This document shows, piece by piece, positions 36,310 through 50,243 of a stretch of 64,000 bases of DNA. The stretch comes from Metellina segmentata. Taxonomy: Eukaryota; Arthropoda; Arachnida; Araneae; Tetragnathidae. Location of the stretch: the NCBI GenBank assembly GCA_947359465.1, contig OX375872.1:126616337-126680336 (forward strand), in the 5' to 3' direction. The position numbers and the translations under genes were made by a program. The notes under the pieces were generated by a model, which made no database searches, had not been told where the DNA came from, and saw nothing but the letters and a program-made list of their open reading frames with translations. Numbering within the stretch: position 1 is the stretch's first letter; each line of letters begins with the position of its first letter.

Positions 36310-38115
36310 CTGCTGATCATATATATATATATTTGATACAGTATTTGTAAATGTGAATGCAGCACCATCTCATAGCAAGCCCCATGAATGACTTGTATGT
36401 GTGTGAACAGTTACAAATACATAATCTTTTGTAGGTGCAGTCTATCCCATCAGGATTTGAGAAGTTAATCGAAACAGGGTTTGTGCATGGTAGGAATTTA
36501 CAACACAGACATGCACGTTCAATCTGGGACAGTGTTTGTAAATGTGAATGCAGCTCACTTGTGAACAGTTACAATCGGTATGTAAATCTGCCATGACATT
36601 GAATTAAAAAAAAAGTATTTTCTTCCTATTGCCACATGTGTCGAGATCAATCCAGCCAAAAATAACAACCAGTGTCAAATAAATTACCAGCAACCTAAAA
36701 TGTTTTTTTTACTTGAAATGAAATATCAACCAGTTTGTTTCCAATCCAAAAAAAGTAAATTAGCAAGCCAGAATTCACAACAGTTGCGTTTATCAACAAA
36801 AAAGCACCGTTTTGCTTCAAATGTAAACAATACTTGGGAAATTGAAACCCTGATCCAATACAGATTTAACATGCACATGAATTTAGAAAAATGAAACAAT
36901 GACTACAGATTTAACGTGCACCAGATTTAAACAATGAAACCATGACAGTTGTAAAGGCACAACCGATTGATTTGTACACTAGATTTGGGAAAATGAAACC
37001 CTGATCCTTTTCAAGAATCTAAACACAGTAACACCAAAAATGTTTGTCTGAAACCTTTTCCTAAAAAAAACTTTTCTGAAACCTTTTACTAAAAATACAG
37101 GAGACAGGTGCATGTTAAATCTGTTGTCTTGGATCAGGATTTCATTTTCCTAAAATTAAGGAGAAAGCTGCATGTTAAATCTGTTGTCTTGAGGTTATTC
37201 AATGGGATGTGGATAGTTCTCATGGGAACTGAAACCTGGTTGGGTGTATATTACACGAGTTTTATACATGGCATGGAAAAGGGTTCTAGCAAGATATTCT
37301 ATAGCAACCACAACTCATTTAAAAAGGTAACTAAAAATACATACCAACTTAGTGCAATGAATCACAAAGCATGCTCAAAGAACAGGTGCACATTCAATTT
37401 ATTGTCATGGGATATGAATTCCATCCAAGGATCCTAGCTCAGGTGTTGTATGGATCTTTCATATGAGAACTGAAACATGGATTGGGTTTGAGAGAATAGC
37501 ATGGGAAAATAAGTTGATACTGAAAAAAACAACCACTGATTGAGAACCAGATAAATCAGTCCAATAACACATCACAACGAATGAATACTAAATTGAGTTC
37601 AATGAGCATAATCAAATCTCACATGTCAAATAAACATTTAATCGGATCTTGTAACTAGAGAGAAATGAATGAATATCTCACCACTGCACACCAAAAAGTA
37701 TATTCTAGCATGTCATAAAGATCGGAGCATCACAAAACAAATTCAATAGATACTTTCAAGGCCATCAAATCTTATAAATAGGTATAAATGAGAAGCATTA
37801 GTGAATAATCAATACCTTTATATCTTCCAGGAGTACGGGGATATGAATCAGGATGCTTGCTGCTGTGCATGAAAACATTACAAAAATGAATCACTCAAAC
37901 ACAGACTACACACAGTTGACAGAAAGCCCCAACAGGTCAATTTATCAATGGGACCATTGGGATTTGAGCATTTCATCCAATCACTCACAGCACATATGAA
38001 TTCAACCAAACTGCAGGAAATTATTGTTTACTTTCTCCATGGAGATACAAATCCATCCCAAAAGTTTTATAAATGTGTTGCTAATTATTGTTCACAGTCC
38101 AAAATGGTAGGTAAC

Positions 38116-38544
38116 AACCGGACACATACGACTTCCATCAACAATAGATGGGAGATCATATTGTTCCAAATGCATTTCCATTTGCCCCTTCCACTTACTC
38201 CAATTTCCAGCTCCTTCCACTTTGTCTATCTGTACCTTTAGATCAGCTATACTAGCGACTCGCTCTGCTAGGCCTAACTTAATAAAGTTCGTTTTCCTTT
38301 TCAAAAACTGCAGATTTACTTCACTTAGTTTTAAAACGTGATAAGCCCATAACCTGATACGATTATCAACAAATCAGGGTCATCAAACAAAACAGGAAAA
38401 CTCAAGGGCTAAGAGAATAAGAATTTAATATGTAAACAAAATACATATTACACAAAAGAGAATAGAATGCATTAGTGAGAAGTTGTAGTTGTAGTTAATA
38501 CAACAGGTATATAAGTTGAGTTGTAGCTCGTCTCTTTTCCAACA
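38116..38544 (-). mobile_element. Copia remnant, unit 7
   Basis: NFIKL type; the LTR is 38355-38544. Confidence 0.75.
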
Positions 38545-41500
38545 ACATTGCCAAGTTCATTTCTCATTACAAGTCACCATAATATTTATAGGTTTCAAGT
38601 TGTATTTCAAAAACATATCAGCATGCAGAAACGAAGGTTTTCCTGGATTTTAAAATCATCCATGTGTTCCCCAGGTCTTTAATAATAATGTCTAAATTAC
38701 CATAGTGAAATTTAATCTGAATCTAATGGCATTTCATATTTAAAGAAATCTAAAAAAAACCCAGATTGCAGGTATATGAGCTTCTTTCTTCCACTCTATG
38801 CTTTCGCTATAAAACGGCCTGATCCATTGCAGTTGTAATTTAAATGACATGTTTTTTTTTCCTTGATCAGTTTTTATTGTGTTTTCATTGCCTCTTGCCT
38901 AAATATTTATCAGGATGGAAATGTTTTGCTTTTTTCTCATGTTGCATTGCATTTCTGTGTCTATTTCTTCAATTTGTTGAGATGTATTTGGTATTCACTG
39001 ATTTATATGAAGCACTGGATTCAATGTTGACTATTTTAGAAGCAAGCATTTATAAAGGATGGCTTAGATTCAAATTAGTTTTGTTGCAGTGTTTGCATCC
39101 ACTTTTAACATATATATGTCTGGAATTTTGTTGCTTTATTTCTCCTATACATTGAGCAAATATATTGTTCATTTGTGCCAGTATGATGCTTTTGAAAACA
39201 ACTTTAATATAACCTTTCAGATATCCATCTGAGAACGAAAATTAATGCTGAGTTGCGTGCTATGATTACACAAAGTCTTCTATCTAATAAAGAAAATATT
39301 GACTTGTGTGTAATAAAAACTGGTTTAATAAAACTTATAAAATCTTCATTGTTGCAATTTTTAACTTGCATTTTTGAATTAATGTTGAAGTTTCTTTCCT
39401 AGTTTCTAAAAATATAAACATGGATGACCCTAAATATTTCTCTAGGAACAGTTCTGTTATCGGTTTTTATGGTCAATTGGTGTCATTCTGTAAGACAATC
39501 TAATGAGGTTTTATACATGCCATGGAAAAGAATTTTAGCATAATATTCTATACCAACAACAACTCATTTAAAAAGGTAATTTGAAAATACATACCAACAT
39601 ATGTGCAATGAATCACAAAGCATGCTGAAAGAACTGGTGCACATTAAGTTTATTGTCATGGGATATGAATTCCATCCAAGGATCCTAGCTTAGGTGTTGC
39701 CTGGTTCAATAGAATGTGGATCTTTCACATGGGAACTGAAACATGAATTGGGTGTGAGAGAATGGCATGGGAAAATAACTATATATTGAAAAAGCAACAA
39801 CTGATTGAGTTTTATGAAAAGGTAAATTTAAATCTTGAGACAAATTCATCCTCATTAAAGAAGGGTCAAACAGGTCAGTCGATCAAAGTGACCATCAGAA
39901 TTTGAGCATTTCTAATGTGAACACAGGAATTCACCTATACAAATCTTGCCGCAAGCCACTTCTGGGTTCGTCAACAAAAACCATATAAATCAGTCCAATA
40001 ACATATCATCACGAATGAATACTAAATTGAGTTCAAATAGCATAGTCTAATCTCACATGTCATATAAACATTTAATAGGACCTTGTAACTAGAGAGAAAT
40101 GAATGAATATCTAACCACAGCACACCAAAAAGTATATTCTAGCATTTCATAAAGATCTGAGCATCACAAAACATATTCAATACATACTTTCAGTGCCATC
40201 ATATCTTACAAAAAGGTAGAAATTAGAAGCATTAGTGAATAATCAATGCAAAATCCAAACCTTTATATCTTCCAGGAGTACGGGGATATGAATCAGGACG
40301 CTTGCTGCTGTGCATGAAAACATTACAGAAATGAATCCTCAATCACAGTTGACAGAAAGCCCCAACAGGTCAATTTATCAAAGGGACCATTGGGATTTGA
40401 GGATTACATCCAATCACTCACAGCAGATATGAATTCAACCAAACTGCAAGAAATTATTGTTTACTTTTCCCATGGAGATACAAATCCACCCCAAAAGGTT
40501 TATAAATGCATTGCTAATTATTGTTTACAGTCCCAAATAGTAGGTAACGACACACAGTCCCCCATTCTGTCGGTGTAAAAAAAAAAAGTAAAAAACTTGA
40601 TGATTGGATCCTTGTCTATTAGATTCATGTCAAGCGATGGCATCCCTCTTCATTAGAATCATGTTTCCGCGATGCACGTTAAATTTGTTATGGATTTCAT
40701 ATTTCTGGTGCACATTAAATCTGTTGTGGATTCATGCTTCCCAAATCTGGTATAACATAGAGGTATAATCATTTCCTGAAAGCCACTCTGGTGCCATCTA
40801 TAAAAGAAGCAACTGGGATAAGAAATCCCTGTTTTATTTATCCTGTCAGGATTTCTCCCAAACAATGAAAAGGTGTCATTTAAAAGCTTGAAAACACAAT
40901 CCAAATAGGGGTTGATGCTCACTTTGTAGAAATCTTGTAACTTGCTGTAAGCTGTATGGGGATTTTAAACCTAATTGGCATATTTTTGCCTTCAGAAGAG
41001 AATACATGTTAAAATTCGTAGGATTTCATTTTCCGGTGCAGGATACAATTCCCTGGATATGGATAGCCCCATGAACATGTATTGTATAAGATGTAGATAT
41101 TATGTGTGGCAAGAAAATGATTGTTTCCCAAACCTATTCTCATGTGGTTTTCAATTTGGGATACAATTCACTGGATAAAATCCCCATGACGTGTGGCATA
41201 AAAATGATTTCAGTATATATACTTACAATGCCTTGGCAGAATTCACTGAAACAAGGAATTGAACAATTAAAAATATATATATATAAATATATGAATATTT
41301 CCCATGGTATGAATAATTCAATAGCAGCTTGCAAAAAATTCGGACTACTCGTGTCTAAATACCATTACTTCAAGTGTGACCAAGAAACAAACACTTTCTA
41401 ATCTTATAGCAGAATTCTCGCTGATATGGGAACTGAAACACAATGGATGATGTCAGGTCATCCTGAAAGCACACTCGTACAGAGGGGCCTCAAACAGGTC

Positions 41501-42098
41501 GCAGTCTATCCAAGTGACCATCAGGATTTGAGAAGATTAAAAAATATCAGAGTATATGCTGAAAGACGTTCAATCTCCATCCAGTTTCCAAAGGACGATA
41601 GCATACATTAAAATGTTTTTGGCTTAATATATTTTATGATCTATTCTCACAAACAGCTGTTATGTTTCTCTCCTGCTTGAAAACACAATCTAAATACTTA
41701 ACTCTACTTAATGAATAACCTATTGATTGTGAAAACAAATAATGGAAGAGCCTAGCAAAACATTACACTGAATAATATTAAATACTTGTTGTTACATTTC
41801 TATTATTGAACAAGTCTCACTCAATAAACATTCCTCGAAATGGGTCAATGTTTTCAAAGGCTCCAGATGAAAGAATCTCACCGTTATATTGTATACTCTA
41901 ACAGGAGTATGGGGATATGAATCCTATGTAAACAACACACCAGTTGTTTAAATGGTGCTAATTACTGTAGTGACATGGCATTTAAAATTACATTTTATAG
42001 TTTTGTACTGCAAATGTAGCTTTCAATTAACAAGTAATACTTTTCATAAAACTTAATTTAATTAGTTTTAATGTCCTTCAACTATATATAACCAGCAA

Positions 42099-42165
42099 GT
42101 ATAGGTCATATTACTCTACAAAATTCTTGTTACTTAAGAATTTTGTACAGTAGTATGCCCTATAC
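42099..42165 (+). other. Hairpin core, unit 7
   Basis: The arms are unchanged and are followed by (AT)7. Confidence 0.85.
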
Positions 42166-43971
42166 CTGCTGATCATATATATATATATTTGATACAGTAT
42201 TTGTAAATGTGAATGCAGCACCATCTCATAGCAAGCCCCATGAATGACTTGTATGTGTGTGAACAGTTACAAATACATAATCTTTTGTAGGTGCAGTCTA
42301 TCCCATCAGGATTTGAGAAGTTAATCGAAACAGGGTTTGTGCATGGTAGGAATTTACAACACAGACATGCACGTTCAATCTGGGACAGTGTTTGTAAATG
42401 TGAATGCAGCTCACTTGTGAACAGTTACAATCGGTATGTAAATCTGCCATGACATTGAATTTAAAAAAAAGTATTTTCTTCCTATTGCCACATGTGTCGA
42501 GATCAATCCAGCCAAAAATAACAACCAGTGTCAAATAAATTACCAGCAACCTAAAATGTTTTTTTTACTTGAAATGAAATATCAACCAGTTTGTTTCCAA
42601 TCCAAAAAAAGTAAATTAGCAAGCCAGAATTCACAACAGTTGCGTTTATCAACAAAAAAGCACCGTTTTGCTTCAAATGTAAACAATACTTGGGAAATTG
42701 AAACCCTGATCCAATACAGATTTAACATGCACATGAATTTAGAAAAATGAAACAATGACTACAGATTTAACGTGCACCAGATTTAAACAATGAAACCATG
42801 ACAGTTGTAAAGGCACAACCGATTGATTTGTACACTAGATTTGGGAAAATGAAACCCTGATCCTTTTCAAGAATCTAAACACAGTAACACCAAAAATGTT
42901 TGTCTGAAACCTTTTCCTAAAAAAAACTTTTCTGAAACCTTTTACTAAAAATACAGGAGACAGGTGCATGTTAAATCTGTTGTCTTGGATCAGGATTTCA
43001 TTTTCCTAAAATTAAGGAGAAAGCTGCATGTTAAATCTGTTGTCTTGAGGTTATTCAATGGGATGTGGATAGTTCTCATGGGAACTGAAACCTGGTTGGG
43101 TGTATATTACACGAGTTTTATACATGGCATGGAAAAGGGTTCTAGCAAGATATTCTATAGCAACCACAACTCATTTAAAAAGGTAACTAAAAATACATAC
43201 CAACTTAGTGCAATGAATCACAAAGCATGCTCAAAGAACAGGTGCACATTCAATTTATTGTCATGGGATATGAATTCCATCCAAGGATCCTAGCTCAGGT
43301 GTTGTATGGATCTTTCATATGAGAACTGAAACATGGATTGGGTTTGAGAGAATAGCATGGGAAAATAAGTTGATACTGAAAAAAACAACCACTGATTGAG
43401 AACCAGATAAATCAGTCCAATAACACATCACAACGAATGAATACTAAATTGAGTTCAATGAGCATAATCAAATCTCACAAGTCAAATAAACATTTAATCG
43501 GATCTTGTAACTAGAGAGAAATGAATGAATATCTCACCACTGCACACCAAAAAGTATATTCTAGCATGTCATAAAGATCGGAGCATCACAAAACAAATTC
43601 AATAGATACTTTCAGGGCCATCAAATCTTATAAATAGGTATAAATGAGAAGCATTAGTGAATAATCAATACCTTTATATCTTCCAGGAGTACGGGGATAT
43701 GAATCAGGATGCTTGCTGCTGTGCATGAAAACATTACAAAAATGAATCACTCAAACACAGACTACACACAGTTGACAGAAAGCCCCAACAGGTCAATTTA
43801 TCAATGGGACCATTGGGATTTGAGCATTTCATCCAATCACTCACAGCACATATGAATTCAACCAAACTGCAGGAAATTATTGTTTACTTTCCCCATGGAG
43901 ATACAAATCCATCCCAAAAGTTTTATAAATGTGTTGCTAATTATTGTTCACAGTCCAAAATGGTAGGTAAC

Positions 43972-44400
43972 AACCGGACACATACGACTTCCATCAACAA
44001 TAGATGGGAGATCATATTGTTCCAAATGCATTTCCATTTGCCCCTTCCACTTACTCCAATTTCCAGCTCCTTCCACTTTGTCTATCTGTACCTTTAGATC
44101 AGCTATACTAGCGACTCGCTCTGCTAGGCCTAACTTAATAAAGTTCGTTTTCCTTTTCAAAAACTGCAGATTTACTTCACTTAGTTTTAAAACGTGATAA
44201 GCCCATAACCTGATACGATTATCAACAAATCAGGGTCATCAAACAAAACAGGAAAACTCAAGGGCTAAGAGAATAAGAATTTAATATGTAAACAAAATAC
44301 ATATTACACAAAAGAGAATAGAATGCATTAGTGAGAAGTTGTAGTTGTAGTTAATACAACAGGTATATAAGTTGAGTTGTAGCTCGTCTCTTTTCCAACA
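43972..44400 (-). mobile_element. Copia remnant, unit 8
   Basis: NFIKL type; the LTR is 44211-44400. Confidence 0.75.
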
Positions 44401-47400
44401 ACATTGCCAAGTTCATTTCTCATTACAAGTCACCATAATATTTATAGGTTTCAAGTTGTATTTCAAAAACATATCAGCATGCAGAAACGAAGGTTTTCCT
44501 GGATTTTAAAATCATCCATGTGTTCCCCAGGTCTTTAATAATAATGTCTAAATTACCATAGTGAAATTTAATCTGAATCTAATGGCATTTCATATTTAAA
44601 GAAATCTAAAAAAAAACCAGATTGCAGGTATATGAGCTTCTTTCTTCCACGCTATGCTTTCGCTATAAAACGGCCTGATCCATTGCAGTTGTAATTTAAA
44701 TGACATGTTTTTTTTTCCTTGATCAGTTTTTATTGTGTTTTCATTGCCTCTTGCCTAAATATTTATCAGGATGGAAATGTTTTGCTTTTTTCTCATGTTG
44801 CATTGCATTTCTGTGTCTATTTCTTCAATTTGTTGAGATGTATTTGGTATTCACTGATTTATATGAAGCACTGGATTCAATGTTGACTATTTTAGAAGCA
44901 AGCATTTATAAAGGATGGCTTAGATTCAAATTAGTTTTGTTGCAGTGTTTGCATCCACTTTTAACATATATATGTCTGGAATTTTGTTGCTTTATTTCTC
45001 CTATACATTGAGCAAATATATTGTTCATTTGTGCCAGTATGATGCTTTTGAAAACAACTTTAATATAACCTTTCAGATATCCATCTGAGAACGAAAATTA
45101 ATGCTGAGTTGCGTGCTATGATTACACAAAGTCTTCTATCTAATAAAGAAAATATTGACTTGTGTGTAATAAAAACTGGTTTAATAAAACTTATAAAATC
45201 TTCATTGTTGCAATTTTTAACTTGCATTTTTGAATTAATGTTGAAGTTTCTTTCCTAGTTTCTAAAAATATAAACATGGATGACCCTAAATATTTCTCTA
45301 GGAACAGTTCTGTTATCGGTTTTTATGGTCAATTGGTGTCATTCTGTAAGACAATCTAATGAGGTTTTATACATGCCATGGAAAAGAATTTTAGCATAAT
45401 ATTCTATACCAACAACAACTCATTTAAAAATACATACCAACATATGTGCAATGAATCACAAAGCATGCTGAAAGAACTGGTGCACATTAAGTTTATTGTC
45501 ATGGGATATGAATTCCATCCAAGGATCCTAGCTTAGGTGTTGCCTGGTTCAATAGAATGTGGATCTTTCACATGGGAACTGAAACATGGATTGGGTGTGA
45601 GAGAATGGCATGGGAAAATAACTATATATTGAAAAAGCAACAACTGATTGAGTTTTATGAACAGGTAAATTTAAATCTTGAGACAAATTCATCCTCATTA
45701 AAGAAGGGTCAAACAGGTCAGTCGATCAAAGTGACCATCAGAATTTGAGCATTTCTAATGTGAACACAGGAATTCACCTATACAAATCTTGCCGCAAGCC
45801 ACTTCTGGGTTCGTCAACAAAAACCATATAAATCAGTCCAATAACATATCATCACGAATGAATACTAAATTGAGTTCAAATAGCATAGTCTAATCTCACA
45901 TGTCATATAAACATTTAATAGGATCTTGTAACTAGAGAGAAATGAATGAATATCTCACCACAGCACACCAAAAAGTATATTCTAGCATTTCATAAAGATC
46001 TGAGCATCACAAAACATATTCAATACATACTTTCAGTGCCATCATATCTTATAAAAAGGTAGAAATTAGAAGCATTAGTGAATAATCAATGCAAAATCCA
46101 AACCTTTATATCTTCCAGGAGTACGGGGATATGAATCAGGACGCTTGCTGCTGTGCATGAAAACATTACAGAAATGAATCCTCAAACACAGTTGACAGAA
46201 AGCCCCAACAGGTCAATTTATCAAAGGGACCATTGGGATTTGAGGATTACATCCAATCACTCACAGCAGATATGAATTCAACCAAACTGCAAGAAATTAT
46301 TGTTTACTTTCCCCATGGAGATACAAATCCACCCCAAAAGGTTTATAAATGCATTGCTAATTATTGTTTACAGTCCCAAATGGTAGGTAACGACACACAG
46401 TCCCCCATTCTGTCGGTGTAAAAAAAAAAAGTAAAAAACTTGATGATTGGATCCTTGTCTATTAGATTCATGTCAAGCGATGGCATCCCTCTTCATTAGA
46501 ATCATGTTTCCGCGATGCACGTTAAATTTGTTATGGATTTCATATTTCTGGTGCACATTAAATCTGTTGTGGATTCATGCTTCCCAAATCTGGTATAACA
46601 TAGAGGTATAATCATTTCCTGAAAGCCACTCTGGTGCCATCTATAAAAGAAGCAACTGGGATTAGAAATCCCTGTTTTATTTATCCTGTCAGGATTTCTC
46701 CCAAACAATGAAAAGGTGTCATTTAAAAGCTTGAAAACACAATCCAAATAGGGGTTGATGCTCACTTTGTAGAAATCTTGTAACTTGCTGTAAGCTGTAT
46801 GGGGATTTTAAACCTAATTGGCATATTTTTGCCTTCAGAAGAGAATACATGTTAAAATTTGTAGGATTTCATTTTCCGGTGCAGGATACAATTCCCTGGA
46901 TATGGATAGCCCCATGAACATGTATTGTATAAGATGTAGATATTATGTGTGGCAAGAAAATGATTGTTTCCCAAACCTATTCTCATGTGGTTTTCAATTT
47001 GGGATACAATTCACTGGATAAAATCCCCATGACGTGTGGCATAAAAATGATTTCAGTATATATACTTACAATGCCTTGGCAGAATTCACTGAAACAAGGA
47101 ATTGAACAATTAAAAATATATATATATAAATATATGAATATTTCCCATGGTATGAATAATTCAATAGCAGCTTGCAAAAAATTCGGACTACTCGTGTCTA
47201 AATACCATTACTTCAAGTGTGACCAAGAAACAAACACTTTCTAATCTTATAGCAGAATTCTCGCTGATATGGGAACTGAAACACAATGGATGATGTCAGG
47301 TCATCCTGAAAGCACACTCGTACAGAGGGGCCTCAAACAGGTCGCAGTCTATCCAAGTGACCATCAGGATTTGAGAAGATTAAAAAATATCAGAGTATAT

Positions 47401-47941
47401 GCTGAAAGACGTTCAATCTCCATCCAGTTTCCAAAGGACGATAGCATACATTAAAATGTTTTTGGCTTAATATATTTTATGATCTATTCTCACAAACAGC
47501 TGTTATGTTTCTCTCCTGCTTGAAAACACAATCTAAATACTTAACTCTACTTAATGAATAACCTATTGATTGTGAAAACAAATAATGGAAGAGCCTAGCA
47601 AAACATTACACTGAATAATATTAAATACTTGTTGTTACATTTCTAGCATTGAACAAGTCTCACTCAATAAACATTCCTCGAAATGGGTCAATGTTTTCAA
47701 AGGCTCCAGATGAAAGAATCTCACCGTTATATTGTATACTCTAACAGGAGTATGGGGATATGAATCCTATGTAAACAACACACCAGTTGTTTAAATGGTG
47801 CTAATTACTGTAGTGACATGGCATTTAAAATTACATTTTATAGTTTTGTACTGCAAATGTAGCTTTCAATTAACAAGTAATACTTTTCATAAAACTTAAT
47901 TTAATTAGTTTTAATGTCCTTCAACTATATATAACCAGCAA

Positions 47942-48008
47942 GTATAGGTCATATTACTCTACAAAATTCTTGTTACTTAAGAATTTTGTACAGTAGTATG
48001 CCCTATAC
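47942..48008 (+). other. Hairpin core, unit 8
   Basis: The arms are unchanged and are followed by (AT)6, the length seen in units 9-10 and not that of unit 5. Confidence 0.85.
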
Positions 48009-49814
48009 CTGCTGATCATATATATATATTTGATACAGTATTTGTAAATGTGAATGCAGCACCATCTCATAGCAAGCCCCATGAATGACTTGTATGTGTG
48101 TGAACAGTTACAAATACATAATCTTTTGTAGGTGCAGTCTATCCCATCAGGATTTGAGAAGTTAATCGAAACAGGGTTTGTGCATGGTAGGAATTTACAA
48201 CACAGACATGCACGTTCAATCTGGGACAGTGTTTGTAAATGTGAATGCAGCTCACTTGTGAACAGTTACAATCGGTATGTAAATCTGCCATGACATTGAA
48301 TTTAAAAAAAAGTATTTTCTTCCTATTGCCACATGTGTTGAGATCAATCCACCCAAAAATAACAACCAGTGTCAAATAAATTACCAGCAACCTAAAATGT
48401 TTTTTTTACTTGAAATGAAATATCAACCAGTTTTAGTTTCCAATCCAAAAAAAAGTAAATTAGCAAGCCAGAATTCACAACAGTTGCGTTTATCAACAAA
48501 AAAGCACCGTTTTGCTTCAAATGTAAACAATACTTGGGAAATTGAAACCCTGATCCAATACAGATTTAACATGCACATGAATTTAGAAAAATGAAACAAT
48601 GACTACAGATTTAACGTGCACCAGATTTAAACAATGAAACCATGACAGTTGTAAAGGCACAACCGATTGATTTGTACACTAGATTTGGGAAAATGAAACC
48701 CTGATCCTTTTCAAGAATCTAAACACAGTAACACCAAAAATGTTTGTCTGAAACCTTTTCCTAAAAAAAACTTTTCTGAAACCTTTTACTAAAAATACAG
48801 GAGACAGGTGCATGTTAAATCTGTTGTCTTGGATCAGGATTTCATTTTCCTAAAATTAAGGAGAAAGCTGCATGTTAAATCTGTTGTCTTGAGGTTATTC
48901 AATGGGATGTGGATAGTTCTCATGGGAACTGAAACCTGGTTGGGTGTATATTACACGAGTTTTATACATGGCATGGAAAAGGGTTCTAGCAAGATATTCT
49001 ATAGCAACCACAACTCATTTAAAAAGGTAACTAAAAATACATACCAACTTAGTGCAATGAATCACAAAGCATGCTCAAAGAACAGGTGCACATTCAATTT
49101 ATTGTCATGGGATATGAATTCCATCCAAGGATCCTAGCTCAGGTGTTGTATGGATCTTTCATATGAGAACTGAAACATGGATTGGGTTTGAGAGAATAGC
49201 ATGGGAAAATAAGTTGATACTGAAAAAAACAACCACTGATTGAGAACCAGATAAATCAGTCCAATAACACATCACAACGAATGAATACTAAATTGAGTTC
49301 AATGAGCATAATCAAATCTCACAAGTCAAATAAACATTTAATCGGATCTTGTAACTAGAGAGAAATGAATGAATATCTCACCACTGCACACCAAAAAGTA
49401 TATTCTAGCATGTCATAAAGATCGGAGCATCACAAAACAAATTCAATAGATACTTTCAGGGCCATCAAATCTTATAAATAGGTATAAATGAGAAGCATTA
49501 GTGAATAATCAATACCTTTATATCTTCCAGGAGTACGGGGATATGAATCAGGATGCTTGCTGCTGTGCATGAAAACATTACAAAAATGAATCACTCAAAC
49601 ACAGACTACACACAGTTGACAGAAAGCCCCAACAGGTCAATTTATCAATGGGACCATTGGGATTTGAGCATTTCATCCAATCACTCACAGCACATATGAA
49701 TTCAACCAAACTGCAGGAAATTATTGTTTACTTTCCCCATGGAGATACAAATCCATCCCAAAATTTTATAAATGTGTTGCTAATTATTGTTCACAGTCCA
49801 AAATGGTAGGTAAC

Positions 49815-50243
49815 AACCGGACACATACGACTTCCATCAACAATAGATGGGAGATCATATTGTTCCAAATGCATTTCCATTTGCCCCTTCCACTTACTCC
49901 AATTTCCAGCTCCTTCCACTTTGTCTATCTGTACCTTTAGATCAGCTATACTAGCGACTCGCTCTGCTAGGCCTAACTTAATAAAGTTCGTTTTCCTTTT
50001 CAAAAACTGCAGATTTACTTCACTTAGTTTTAAAACGTGATAAGCCCATAACCTGATACGATTATCAACAAATCAGGGTCATCAAACAAAACAGGAAAAC
50101 TCAAGGGCTAAGAGAATAAGAATTTAATATGTAAACAAAATACATATTACACAAAAGAGAATAGAATGCATTAGTGAGAAGTTGTAGTTGTAGTTAATAC
50201 AACAGGTATATAAGTTGAGTTGTAGCTCGTCTCTTTTCCAACA
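49815..50243 (-). mobile_element. Copia remnant, unit 9
   Basis: NFIKL type; the LTR is 50054-50243. The 1-bp deletion near 49763 lies just outside, in block A. Confidence 0.75.

Larger units (their letters stand above)
31215..37070 (+). repeat. Array unit 6 (5856 bp)
   Basis: It is closest to unit 3, exactly 17572 bp upstream, and shares C at 33448. A private T to A change near 36606 in an A-rich run breaks the small minus-strand frame seen at this place in the other units. Confidence 0.95.
37071..42926 (+). repeat. Array unit 7 (5856 bp)
   Basis: It is closest to unit 4, exactly 17572 bp upstream, with the shared diagnostic T at 40468. It lacks unit 4's private TG insertion and has one AT fewer in the microsatellite. 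Confidence 0.95.
42927..48770 (+). repeat. Array unit 8 (5844 bp, switch between subtypes)
   Basis: Its first ~2.5 kb matches unit 5 in diagnostic bases. From about 45430 it takes the form of units 9 to 11, starting with a 12-bp loss at the beginning of block A'. It has an extra A in the A-run near 48449. Confidence 0.94.
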
